Of a stretch of DNA of 26,504 nucleotides, positions 14,221 through 22,797 are shown in pieces. Every line of letters begins with the position of its first letter. The stretch's first letter is position 1. Origin of the DNA: a virus; the IMG/VR virus record IMGVR_UViG_3300031227_000350, positions 1-26,504 of that record. One strand, written 5' to 3'. A model generated the notes under the pieces. The model saw only the letters and a list, made by a program, of their open reading frames with translations, did no database searches and was not told where the DNA came from. Made by a program: the position numbers and the translations under genes.

Positions 14221-16125
14221 GTGCCCGGTCAGGACGTATCAGTCCGGCTCCCACTGTCGATTGACGACGGACCGCTCGCGGCGGCTGAAGCTAGACTCGC
14301 CTCCATGGCGGATCACGCCAGCAATATACAGAACTCGCTCGCCAACGCAGGCGCCGGGATGGGCGGAGGAGGAGGCCCCGGCCCCGGCCCCGGCCCCGGC
14401 CCCGGCGGTGGCGGTGGCGGTGGCGGTGGCGGTGGCGGTGGCGGTGGCGGTGGCGGGGTGGGGCCCGGAAGCGGCGGGCGCGGCGGACAGAGCGTAGGCC
14501 GGCGCGTGCCTGGAAGAATGCCACAGGCTCCGATGCCAAGCATGGGCGGGGTGAATAGGCTTCTGGCGGCGGTCCCGTTCGGAGGCGCGGTCCTGGCCGG
14601 TGCCTTCGCGAGCATGAGCGTGAACTACGGGGCGTGGTCTCAATTCCAGGGCGCCCAAGCCTCCGTAGCGCCGTTCGCGACGCCGTTTGGGAACATCCAA
14701 GAGCCCGTTCACGGGTTCGGGGCAGAGCAAGCCCTTTCCGCCCAACTGGAGATGAGTCGCGCCGCGGGCACCGGAAGGGATCGCGCGAGCGTCAAGTCCG
14801 CGCTGGGGTACATGCGCGGACGCGGATTGAGCGCGGGCGACATCGGCTCATTCGAGCGCCCGTTCGGGCCGGATATGGGGCTCGGAGGCGTAACCCAGGC
14901 CCCGGGTACGCTTCTGGCGCGCGGTCTCGGCGCTGGGAAGGCGCTGGGATTCGACACGGCCCGCTTCCCGGAGTTGCTTCAGGCTCTATCCGGGGCCGTT
15001 ACTACGGCAGGCGGAGTCGGACTCCAGACGTCCGACACGGACCTATTCGGAACGGCCGCGAAGCTGGGGAGCATCGGGTTCAAGGGCTCGCGTGGCATCG
15101 CCGGCCTGCAATCGGCGCAGGGTGTTCGCGCGCAAATGGCAGGGCAGGGCGGGGATGATCTTGTCCGCGGGATTCTTCTGCGAAGCATCGGTGGCCTCGG
15201 AGAAGAGGGGGTCGATGTTTGGGAAGCCAACAAGCGGGTAGACGCCGCCGGCCCTGGCGCGGTCACTTCCGCCCTCGTGAAAGCGTCGCTGGGGATGGGG
15301 GACTACGGGCGCCAGTTCTTGAAGCGCGCGACGGGACTCAGCCGCGACGAAGTGGACCGGCTGCGCGAAGGATGGGACGGGGCCTCTGGCGACGTCGAAG
15401 AAGTGGGGACCGGCATGGAATCGGTCAAGGGGTTCCTGTCAACGTCCGACTGGGCCGCCAAGAAACGGGGCATGCGGATCGGCATCGGGAAGGATAACGC
15501 CGAGACGACAGAGCGGATAGAGATGATGCTACTGGCGGCGGAAAAGCACCTCGTAGAACTGGTTGCGCCGCTGTTCTCGGCCGGAATAAATGCGCTTGAG
15601 GCATCCATCGACAAGCTGCAAGAGCTATGGAGCGGCATGTTCGATCCGCCACAGAGCAAGCACGACGACGCCGCCGCAGCGGCAAGATGGGCAGGGCAGA
15701 CACGCGAGAGCGACATTGTCAACATGGTCGACGAAATGGAGGCAGCGGCAACGCGCCGCGGGTGGACTGGAGATGCACGGGCCGGGTTCGAGCAGTATCT
15801 CCGCCAGCGAGAGGGCTTCGAGGACCGCCCCCCGGAGTTCGAGATCATTCCGGGGATTGAGGTTTTGGTCAGAGCCGCCCGGAAGGCGCTGCCGGGGCAG
15901 GCTGCAGTTGGAGCCGATCCGTGGGTTGCTCCGGACCCAGTCGGAGTCGGGCAGCCGGGGTCATCGTTTCATATTATGGATCCGAAGGTGCAAAAAAAAC
16001 TGGACGAACTTCGCGACGGGCCCCAGACCAGCATTGATCTGAGAATCAGAATCATTCGCGACGTGACCTTGCCCGGCGCCCACGTGGACGCAGACGGGGC
16101 TCTCGTCATAAACATGATCGGATAG
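14221..16125 (+). CDS. Tape measure protein
   Basis: A 634-residue protein starting at GTG with GGAGG upstream. It follows the chaperone candidate and precedes the hub, the standard tape measure slot, and is the longest tail-internal gene here. N-terminal residues 1-45 are predicted helical. Residues 48-79 are a Gly/Pro then poly-Gly tract from a hexanucleotide microsatellite. Residues about 112-136 (VNRLLAAVPFGGAVLAGAFASM) form a hydrophobic stretch like those that contact the membrane in tape measures. The rest is Ala/Gly-rich and helical. On the rough rule of 0.15 nm per residue, a tail near 95 nm would be expected, less if the Gly tract is not extended. The C-terminus has a beta-like end (SIDLRIRIIRDVTLPGAHVD). 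Confidence 0.7.
   Translation: MPGQDVSVRLPLSIDDGPLAAAEARLASMADHASNIQNSLANAGAGMGGGGGPGPGPGPGPGGGGGGGGGGGGGGGGGGVGPGSGGRGGQSVGRRVPGRMPQAPMPSMGGVNRLLAAVPFGGAVLAGAFASMSVNYGAWSQFQGAQASVAPFATPFGNIQEPVHGFGAEQALSAQLEMSRAAGTGRDRASVKSALGYMRGRGLSAGDIGSFERPFGPDMGLGGVTQAPGTLLARGLGAGKALGFDTARFPELLQALSGAVTTAGGVGLQTSDTDLFGTAAKLGSIGFKGSRGIAGLQSAQGVRAQMAGQGGDDLVRGILLRSIGGLGEEGVDVWEANKRVDAAGPGAVTSALVKASLGMGDYGRQFLKRATGLSRDEVDRLREGWDGASGDVEEVGTGMESVKGFLSTSDWAAKKRGMRIGIGKDNAETTERIEMMLLAAEKHLVELVAPLFSAGINALEASIDKLQELWSGMFDPPQSKHDDAAAAARWAGQTRESDIVNMVDEMEAAATRRGWTGDARAGFEQYLRQREGFEDRPPEFEIIPGIEVLVRAARKALPGQAAVGADPWVAPDPVGVGQPGSSFHIMDPKVQKKLDELRDGPQTSIDLRIRIIRDVTLPGAHVDADGALVINMIG
14374..14403 (+). repeat. GGCCCC hexanucleotide repeat, five units
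   Basis: Five perfect GGCCCC units encode five Gly-Pro pairs in the tape measure N-terminal region. A second hexanucleotide array follows without a gap. Confidence 0.9.
14404..14451 (+). repeat. GGCGGT hexanucleotide repeat, eight units
   Basis: Eight perfect GGCGGT units encode 16 consecutive glycines in the tape measure. As the unit is six bases, unit gain or loss keeps the frame, so this tract can vary in length without breaking the gene. Confidence 0.9.
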
Positions 16126-16128
16126 GCC

Positions 16129-17640
16129 ATGGCGCCAGGATACGAAGACGGAATCTTAGCATACGCCACGCAGGGCACGCTCGGGGTTTCGTGGTGCCCG
16201 ACAATCGAGTCTCGCTTTCGGCCCTACCCCAGCTTCCGCGTCACCGTCTACACTCACGACTTCGGCCGGTGCGACCTGACTCCGTTTGTGGACCACGTCA
16301 ACTGGACGGTGGGGATGGACGCTCTCTCGCCGCCGTTCACGGTGTCGCTCATCGACACCCGGTCGATAGTCAAAGGCCCCCGCTTGCGCGATCAAGTCAC
16401 GGCCGACGAAGGCACGCGGGCGCTGTGGGCGAAGCTCGACTTGTCGAAACTCATCGCGGCCGGCGACTGGATTCGGATTGAGATCGACCGGGCGCGCGGA
16501 CTCACCACCAGCTACCTTGGCATCGTCCAGACCTGCGCGCCCAGCATGCAAGTGGGCCAGCGATCGGAAGCCCACGCAGGAACCAAGATCACGGGGATCT
16601 CCGCGGCTTCCATATTCGACCGGGAGATCATATTCGACCATCGCTTCCGCGGTGTTCCAGCCTACTTCGACATTAACTCAGACGCTATTTCGGCGGCCAT
16701 CGCGGGCGGCGGCGTCGGGGATCTTATGTTCGCCATCGCGAACCAAGCATTCGGGGGCGGGCGCTTGGTCGCCTACCCGCCGGGCTTGGTGCAGGACGAA
16801 CTTTCGTCGCAGCCGTGGGCGATGCTCGACTTCCCTGTTGACGGCGCGTTGCACGGTCACCCGGTTCAAATGATCGCCTCCAATGAGCGTCGCACGGTGC
16901 GCTCCGTGTTCGCCGCCTACCTTGGCATGCCGGAACTGACAGAACTGTTCGTCGAGTATGAAGACGACCGCATGCTCGTTGTCTACCAGCAACACCCGTG
17001 GGACGCTGGGCCCTGGAGGGATCTCAGCGCCTTGCGAGTCGAAAACCCCCTGGGAGTCTCAGCGTCTACCAGCGTTGGCAACATGGCGACGTTCTTTTCG
17101 TTCCAGCCTCAGTACGATATGGGGACCGCCGGAGTCGAGTGGAGCTTGTACGCCGCGCACCCAAGCATTCCCATATGGGACATCGCCATGACGCGGCGAT
17201 ACGGTACCTTGCGAATGCAACCCTCTCCGCTGTGGTGGGTTCCTGCAGGCGAGAATCTTGCTGCATGGGTTGTGCGGTGGAACGAACGCCTATGGGACTG
17301 GCACGCACTGGGGCGGTTCTACCTCACCGGAGGCGTGCGCTTGGACTGGACGCCGGAGGTTCGGCTGGCAACGCGGCTGGAGTGCCCGCTGAATGACGGC
17401 GGGGACTTCCACAGCTTCTTTGTCGAGGGGTACACGCATTCCATCGACGCGGACCCTGCGTCGGGAGCGGTGCAGGGCACTACCAACGTTGCGTGCGTCC
17501 GCGGCCAGCCCGGGGAGTACGTGACCCCGCCGGCAGTCCCGCAGTATGCTCTACGCGGGTTTGAAGAATCACTGACGGATTCGGGTACCATCGGGGGAAT
17601 CATCAAGGCCGGTGGCCTGGGCGGGCGTGGGACGGCATGA
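16129..17640 (+). CDS. Baseplate hub protein (gp27/Mu gp44/P2 gpD-like)
   Basis: A 503-residue protein starting three bases after the tape measure stop. It directly follows the tape measure and precedes the spike, the slot of the hub. Residues 35-80 (FRVTVYTHDFGRCDLTPFVD, then VGMDALSPPFTVSLIDTR) and 112-135 (GDWIRIEIDRARG, SYLGIVQT), then KITGISAASIFDREIIF (about 154-170), read as the beta strands of the first hub domain and its characteristic GxSAAxxxDxE segment. The middle contains a helix-rich part and the C-terminus a Gly-rich tail. The hub forms a trimer below the tube and holds the spike. It ends in an ATGA overlap with the spike gene. Confidence 0.65.
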   Translation: MAPGYEDGILAYATQGTLGVSWCPTIESRFRPYPSFRVTVYTHDFGRCDLTPFVDHVNWTVGMDALSPPFTVSLIDTRSIVKGPRLRDQVTADEGTRALWAKLDLSKLIAAGDWIRIEIDRARGLTTSYLGIVQTCAPSMQVGQRSEAHAGTKITGISAASIFDREIIFDHRFRGVPAYFDINSDAISAAIAGGGVGDLMFAIANQAFGGGRLVAYPPGLVQDELSSQPWAMLDFPVDGALHGHPVQMIASNERRTVRSVFAAYLGMPELTELFVEYEDDRMLVVYQQHPWDAGPWRDLSALRVENPLGVSASTSVGNMATFFSFQPQYDMGTAGVEWSLYAAHPSIPIWDIAMTRRYGTLRMQPSPLWWVPAGENLAAWVVRWNERLWDWHALGRFYLTGGVRLDWTPEVRLATRLECPLNDGGDFHSFFVEGYTHSIDADPASGAVQGTTNVACVRGQPGEYVTPPAVPQYALRGFEESLTDSGTIGGIIKAGGLGGRGTA

Positions 17641-18587
17641 GACGCAGTGTAGACGGTAGGATGCTAGTCTCGTCCGCATTTAGCGGCGCGGCTTCTGGCG
17701 AGGCGTCCAGGGGCACCGGGGCGGTGGGCGCCTACGTCCTGGTCACGAACGACCCAGAAACAAGCGAGCGCCCCGACCGACTCGTGACCTGCACCGTGGT
17801 TCTCGAGGACGGGATCCGCACCGTGCTTCGGGACGTGCCCGTTCTCTGGGGGGCGGGCTCGGGCGTGGTTCATGCGCGCGCCCCATGGCGCCCCACTCCG
17901 ACAACGCGCAGCTTGGACACTGGCGCAGAGCTGGCCTTCGGCCCCGATAGCACTGACCTTCCCGAGATGTTGCCGGAGCGGCTCGATAGCTTGGACGGAG
18001 ACCGCGTACTCGTGGAAGTCCGCGGTCCGGGCTCGCAGCGTGTTGGGTACGGGCATTGGATTGCAGCGCCCTTGCCCCACCCGCGGGCCCCTGCGCGTGC
18101 AGGGGAAGCGTGGGCGTCGGTCGATGACCCGCACCCGGTTTCCCCGAACGGGAACGTCGAGTGGTTCACCAGGGCCGGCGCGATTGCAACCGTGGACGAA
18201 GCCGGGAACGTCGCAATCGACACGACTGCGACGCCGCTCAAATCGGACGGGACCGACACCGGGGTCACGCCGGCCGGCTGCGTCGCATTGAACCTGAAGG
18301 CCGGTGCAGCGGTCGTTCTGAGGTGGAACGGCGGCGCTACCGCCCTGCGCGTGACCCCGGCTGCGACGGGCACGAAGATCGAAGCCGCCGGGGATAGCCA
18401 GCTACTCATCGGCGCCGCAACACAGAAGGTACCGCGCGGAGAGACGCTTCAAGCACTCCTGACGGACATTCTGAAAGCGCTCGCGCTTCATACCCATCCG
18501 AACAATCCGAACCCTGTGGTAGTTTCGGCGCAAGCGTGGCCGACGATCCCGGCGGACCTGCTGACGGATAAGGTGAAGGTGCCATGA
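17637..18587 (+). CDS. Baseplate central spike / puncturing protein (gpV/gp45-like)
   Basis: A 316-residue protein beginning at the ATGA overlap with the hub gene. After a short basic N-terminus comes a beta-rich region with TCTVVLEDGIRTVLRDVPVLW (about 51-71) that fits the OB-fold of spike proteins, and GDRVLVEVRG (about 120-128). Repetitive beta segments follow (VALNLKAGAAVVLRWNGGATALRVT). The C-terminal end has GAATQKVPRGETLQALLTDIL and ALHTHP, an HxH near the end like many gpV-type spikes, where histidines can hold iron at the tip. The iron role is speculative here. Trimeric spikes pierce the host envelope. It ends in ATGA with the next gene. Confidence 0.6.
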   Translation: MRRSVDGRMLVSSAFSGAASGEASRGTGAVGAYVLVTNDPETSERPDRLVTCTVVLEDGIRTVLRDVPVLWGAGSGVVHARAPWRPTPTTRSLDTGAELAFGPDSTDLPEMLPERLDSLDGDRVLVEVRGPGSQRVGYGHWIAAPLPHPRAPARAGEAWASVDDPHPVSPNGNVEWFTRAGAIATVDEAGNVAIDTTATPLKSDGTDTGVTPAGCVALNLKAGAAVVLRWNGGATALRVTPAATGTKIEAAGDSQLLIGAATQKVPRGETLQALLTDILKALALHTHPNNPNPVVVSAQAWPTIPADLLTDKVKVP

Positions 18588-20227
18588 TCCTGAAAAACAG
18601 GGCCACAAGTGGCGCGTCCAGCTACTCCGTGGGGCTCCCTGCGTGGATGCTCGGGCTCATCGGCATGCCTTCGGACTTCATTCTGGAAGTCGAGAAACGA
18701 TCCCGGACCGCGGCCGGTAGCGGCTGGGAGCGCAAGGCCCTCGTGACGCTCCCGGACAACCCGGACGCGCATTCCGTGCAGATCGTGTCTTCGGCGTCGG
18801 TAGTCCGCGGCGTGGACTCTACGAGCGTCAGGGGCAGCGGGGTCCGCGGCGGCAACATTTACCTGCGCGGCAAAACCGGACTGCGATACGAACTGGGGTT
18901 CGACTCGAACGCTAAGACTTTCTGGGCAGACGGAATCGCCCGGACCATGGCGCTTAAAGACTTCCTGATTCGCTTTGAATCGTGGAAGAAAGATGAGCGC
19001 GACCCCGGGGAGCCGGTGGTTAGACTCATCTTCCGCAACGTGAACGAAGGCGTGAACTACATCGTATCGCTCGCGTCGTTCACCTTTCAGCAACCGGACG
19101 GGGCGCTCGACTGGAACTATCAGGTATCGCTACAGATTCTCGGAATAAAGGAAGTGTCACCGGAAGCCCCGGGCGTCCTGGAGGTGATCGACAATCTCGT
19201 CACGAAGTACCAAGAGGCGACCCTGCTAGTGGTTGGGCTCGCGAACGCAGTCGCGCAGACCATGGACCACCTCGGAGACATTGGCGCCTCGCTTGTGTAC
19301 GAGCTGATCAGGCGGCCCATATCGCAGAGCGTCGAGGCCATGAACGCGCTGGCCGATGGTAGCTTGAATCTGTGGAACGCCCCGCGGACGCAGTTCGTCC
19401 TTGCCATCGAGGCCCTGGAGACCTTCTCCGATGACGCGCGGGAAGCCTGGGCAAAGGCATCGGGCCGATACGACGCCGGCCTAGACCCGCTCGACGACCC
19501 GGACCGAGAGGGGCTCACGCTTCCGGCGCTTGAGTCCGAGATCGAAATGCTCGAGCTGTCGCAAGGGCTCGCGCTCACGACGATCATGATCGACCGCGCC
19601 CGTTCGCCGTCCGTTGTGCGGCTCGAGCGCATGACCGCGAACGACACCGAGGACTCCCTGGAGTCTCGTACCAACGTCACCGCCGATGTTCTGGCGCAGG
19701 CGTTCGGCACGCAGGGCGGCCCGGCTGCGGATTGGTTCGGGATGATCCCGGGGGCAGCGTGGCCCGGTGACCCGCTCCCCGTGGACCCGCTCGGAGACCC
19801 TATGTTTGCAACGTCCGGCCCTTCGGCCGCCATGCTCGGGGCGGCCCTGACGGACGACGCGCTGTACGGGATCGGACTCGCGCTAGACGATGAGACCGGA
19901 GACCTAATCCCGGAGGCCGGAGACAGCCCGGAGGGCGTCAGGCTCATCCGTGGCTGGGATAACCTGCTGCAAGGAATTCGCGTGCGCTTGAACACGATTC
20001 AGGGCAGCAACCGGACGTTCCCCCGGATCGGAGTACGAGCGGCAGTCGGAGAAAGAAACACGGATTCTACAACGGTGATACCTTCTGCGATAGACTCCCT
20101 GCTAGGCGACGACCGGATTCGTACTGTCATTCCGCACTACGAGGGAATCGACGGGGACCGAATCGACGCCACGCTGGAGATCAAGGCGTGGGGATCGCGC
20201 CTGAAGATCGAAACGGAGGTTCCATGA
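18584..20227 (+). CDS. Baseplate protein: hub-adaptor-like N-terminus fused to gp25-like wedge domain
   Basis: A 547-residue protein, start fixed by the ATGA overlap. The N-terminal ~195 residues include LIRFESWKKDERDPG, VRLIFRNVNEGVNYIVSL and DWNYQVSLQILGIKE, the pattern of tail proteins that join the hub or spike to the wedges. Residues about 195-430 are helical and variable. Residues 450-547 (RGWDNLLQGIRVRLNTIQGS, PRIGVRAAVG, AIDSLLGDDRIRTVIPHYEG, ATLEIKAWGS) match the gp25/DUF2634 type: a strand and helix that position an LxTxxG loop, then the D-R-I motif. gp25-like subunits normally are separate small proteins in P2, Mu and T4. The domain is assigned by motif. It ends in ATGA with the gpJ-like gene. 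Confidence 0.6.
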   Translation: MILKNRATSGASSYSVGLPAWMLGLIGMPSDFILEVEKRSRTAAGSGWERKALVTLPDNPDAHSVQIVSSASVVRGVDSTSVRGSGVRGGNIYLRGKTGLRYELGFDSNAKTFWADGIARTMALKDFLIRFESWKKDERDPGEPVVRLIFRNVNEGVNYIVSLASFTFQQPDGALDWNYQVSLQILGIKEVSPEAPGVLEVIDNLVTKYQEATLLVVGLANAVAQTMDHLGDIGASLVYELIRRPISQSVEAMNALADGSLNLWNAPRTQFVLAIEALETFSDDAREAWAKASGRYDAGLDPLDDPDREGLTLPALESEIEMLELSQGLALTTIMIDRARSPSVVRLERMTANDTEDSLESRTNVTADVLAQAFGTQGGPAADWFGMIPGAAWPGDPLPVDPLGDPMFATSGPSAAMLGAALTDDALYGIGLALDDETGDLIPEAGDSPEGVRLIRGWDNLLQGIRVRLNTIQGSNRTFPRIGVRAAVGERNTDSTTVIPSAIDSLLGDDRIRTVIPHYEGIDGDRIDATLEIKAWGSRLKIETEVP

Positions 20228-21627
20228 GCCGGTTCACGCCGAGGCGCTCCCGGGACGTCGCGCTTGGAATAATGGCGGGGGTGCGGGCTCGCACAACCCT
20301 GACGGACATTCGAGATACCGATCCGCTGGCGCAGATTTCGACGCAGCACGGGAATCAGCTTGGCTACAGCGATCTCCAGATCGCGCGGCTTGAACTGCTC
20401 TACTCCCTGGACGACTTGAGCGGGGAAGAGTTGGACCTTCGGGCGGCGCAGATCCTTCCAGACGGCCTGCTACGCGGCGGCCCGAAGCGGGCGCAGGGCC
20501 AGCTCGAATTCGTGCGGGAATCCATCGTCGGCGCTCTCGTAGTGTCGAAGGGCGCCCGCGGATCGACGACTGTCGCCGGGCGAGTCGTGTACTTCGCGAG
20601 CCTTGCGGACGTGACGATCCTGGCGGGCAACCTAGCCTCCCCCGCGGTCGCAGCCGCCTGTACCGAAACAGGAACCATCGGCAACCTCGAATCGGTCGGC
20701 ATGATCGATCGCCTCGGAAGCTCATCGCCGGGTCTGGTATCGGTCACGAATGTGACGCGGTTCACGAACGGATCAGACTCCGCCGGAGACCCGGAGTTCC
20801 GTGACGTCATCCGGCGCCACATTCTCGGGCTCGGGCGCCACCATGACGACGGGATCCTTGGCCGGGTGATCGGAACCGTGATCGATGACAAGACGATCCG
20901 GCACGCGAAGATGGCAGAACTCCCGACCTACGCGGTAGGCGGGACCATGGTGCATATGCCGCTCTACGTGGACGACGGGGCCGGCACGCTCGGTACGCTG
21001 TCGGCCGTAGAGGCGGGTGCGAACCTTGTGGCCGCGGCGGTGGGCGGTGAGCGCGTCTTGCAGCTCCCGGCCTTCCCTCTGAAGACGGCGCCTGCGATCA
21101 CGCAGATTCCGGCACCCGCGAACCCGGCGGTTATCTTCCCCACGACAGGCAAGGTGCTACTCGACGCCCCGCTGGGCGTGGGTGACTCCGTGGCCTTCGC
21201 CGCCTACGAAGCCTACACCGGCGTGCTCGCAGAGGCGCAAAAGCGCATCGACGGCGACCCGTCCGACCGCGAGACCTACCCGCAGTACCGCGCGGCTTCT
21301 GCGGCCTTCCTGGCTATCGTCCCGGCGACGGTGCAGTGGGTTGGAACCCCGGCGGTCCCGCTCGAAATCACCGTCGTGGTGTCGGACTACGGGATCCGCA
21401 ATGTCGGCGTCGCAGTTGTGCAGGCGAACGTCAAGGCCGCTATCCTGGCGGTCATCAATGGGCTCGGAATCGGTGACGCCCTTCTGGTCTCCGATCTCAT
21501 CGCGGCGGCGAAGCCGGTCCCGGGCGTCAGGGACGTGGATATGGGGAGCCTGAGCAATACATACGTCCTAGAGACCGTCGTGCTGCGCACGACTCTTGAC
21601 CGATTGGGCGTGGCCTACGGTACCTGA
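20224..21627 (+). CDS. Baseplate wedge protein, gpJ / Mu gp47 / T4 gp6-like
   Basis: A 467-residue protein with its start at the ATGA overlap (an earlier in-frame GTG lies inside the previous gene). The signature region is VTNVTRFTNGSDSAGDPEFRDVIRRHI, residues 174-200, which matches the core of gpJ-like wedge proteins (a GSD-x-x-xD-PEFR element followed by a helix). The N-terminal helical part (about 30-80: DPLAQISTQHGNQLGYSDLQ, YSLDDLSGEE) and C-terminal beta-alpha part (about 370-460) also fit. gpJ-like proteins form the ring of wedges around the hub and carry tail fibres. The order gp25-like then gpJ-like is typical of contractile-tail phages. Confidence 0.8.
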   Translation: MSRFTPRRSRDVALGIMAGVRARTTLTDIRDTDPLAQISTQHGNQLGYSDLQIARLELLYSLDDLSGEELDLRAAQILPDGLLRGGPKRAQGQLEFVRESIVGALVVSKGARGSTTVAGRVVYFASLADVTILAGNLASPAVAAACTETGTIGNLESVGMIDRLGSSSPGLVSVTNVTRFTNGSDSAGDPEFRDVIRRHILGLGRHHDDGILGRVIGTVIDDKTIRHAKMAELPTYAVGGTMVHMPLYVDDGAGTLGTLSAVEAGANLVAAAVGGERVLQLPAFPLKTAPAITQIPAPANPAVIFPTTGKVLLDAPLGVGDSVAFAAYEAYTGVLAEAQKRIDGDPSDRETYPQYRAASAAFLAIVPATVQWVGTPAVPLEITVVVSDYGIRNVGVAVVQANVKAAILAVINGLGIGDALLVSDLIAAAKPVPGVRDVDMGSLSNTYVLETVVLRTTLDRLGVAYGT

Positions 21628-21639
21628 TAGGAGTGGACG

Positions 21640-22785
21640 ATGATCAAGATCGTAAATTGGGTTCAAGGGCTCCGCGCCGACCTCCCCGATATGCTGTCTG
21701 GGATTCCGCGAACAAACTACGAGCGCTTGGCCTCGCGAACCATCGACAACGAGGACAACCCCATTGTGGACGGGCCCCATGGCGGGCACGTCATAAAGGG
21801 CTTCGGGGTCGATATGTTCACCGGCACGATCGCTGCGGTGAGCTTCGCGGCCGGCGTTTTCACTGACAAGTATGGGCTCCCGATCTCGCTCGGCGCGTTC
21901 TCTCTGGACTTGACCGCGCTCGGCGGAACCACGGAGGCCGCGATCTGGGCGCGATGGAGTCTGGTCGGAGCCGATGCGGCTAATCGCAAGCGGCTTGTCG
22001 CCGGGGTCAAAACCACCATCGTACACAACACGCGGCAGGACGTGACGGTAATCACGGACGCTACAGGCGCCTACGGGACGCCGCCGGACGCAGTCAACGC
22101 CTGGACGCTCATCGGGCGCCTGCTGTCGAGCGGCGGAACGCTGAGTCAGTACGCAGGCCCCGCCACTATCGTGTGGCGCCCGAATGCGGCTTGGGAGTCG
22201 GCCATGCTGGCGGCCGACTTCGACCGAGAGGTAAAGGTCTCGGCCATCACGGCCGCCGAAGATGCAGAGGGTGACGCGCTGTACCCGCTTGTCGAGAAGC
22301 TCCGCAAGGTCATCGGCGTGCTGCGTGGCGGAGTCGCGTCGGCATGGGACACGGCGCCCGCTCGCAATGTCGAGTTGCTCTCTGTGAACTACGACGCCCA
22401 GCAACTCGTCATCGGCGTGAACATGGCCTCGATTACATCGCTATCGCGTGAACGTCGCTGGGCTCGCGCCCTTGTGGCGCTCGCCGCTGGACCGGTCCCG
22501 GCTCTCGTCGCATCGTCAGGCTTTGCTGCCCCGACCGTCATTGCGGCCGGGTGCATTCGCTGGGACTTCACGATCCCCACGGGAAACATGATCGCGGGGA
22601 TCCCGAACGTGACGCTGACGATTCGCAATGACCCGCTAAACCCCGCGGCGAACCACTGCACGGTTCTGGTTAGCGCGCACTACTACAACGGAGCCGGGGA
22701 TTGCACGGGCCTGGAGATATTGACAGTGGACCACGTCGCAGCCGGGCTCGCGCACGCTGCGTACATCATCGACGTGCGGCCGTAA
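21640..22785 (+). CDS. Unknown baseplate or fibre-associated protein
   Basis: A 381-residue protein I cannot assign, 12 bases after the gpJ-like gene with TAGGAG upstream of its ATG. Residues 1-60 start with a helix (MIKIVNWVQGLRADLPDMLS) and include DGPHGGHVIKGFGVD. The middle (about 155-240) is mixed helix and strand. The C-terminal part (about 290-381) is beta-rich: CIRWDFTIPTGN, NVTLTIRNDP, TVLVSAHYYNGAGD. A place after gpJ and before a putative fibre suggests a wedge-tip or fibre-adaptor role (as for P2 gpI or T4 gp7/gp8), but this is only position. No signal peptide or membrane segment is seen. Confidence 0.7.
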   Translation: MIKIVNWVQGLRADLPDMLSGIPRTNYERLASRTIDNEDNPIVDGPHGGHVIKGFGVDMFTGTIAAVSFAAGVFTDKYGLPISLGAFSLDLTALGGTTEAAIWARWSLVGADAANRKRLVAGVKTTIVHNTRQDVTVITDATGAYGTPPDAVNAWTLIGRLLSSGGTLSQYAGPATIVWRPNAAWESAMLAADFDREVKVSAITAAEDAEGDALYPLVEKLRKVIGVLRGGVASAWDTAPARNVELLSVNYDAQQLVIGVNMASITSLSRERRWARALVALAAGPVPALVASSGFAAPTVIAAGCIRWDFTIPTGNMIAGIPNVTLTIRNDPLNPAANHCTVLVSAHYYNGAGDCTGLEILTVDHVAAGLAHAAYIIDVRP

Positions 22786-22797
22786 CGGAGGGCTCCC

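Noticed and set aside
14239-14745. Antisense frames across the tape measure repeat
   Set aside because: They encode only His-Arg, Pro or Gly runs from the hexanucleotide arrays, not a real gene.
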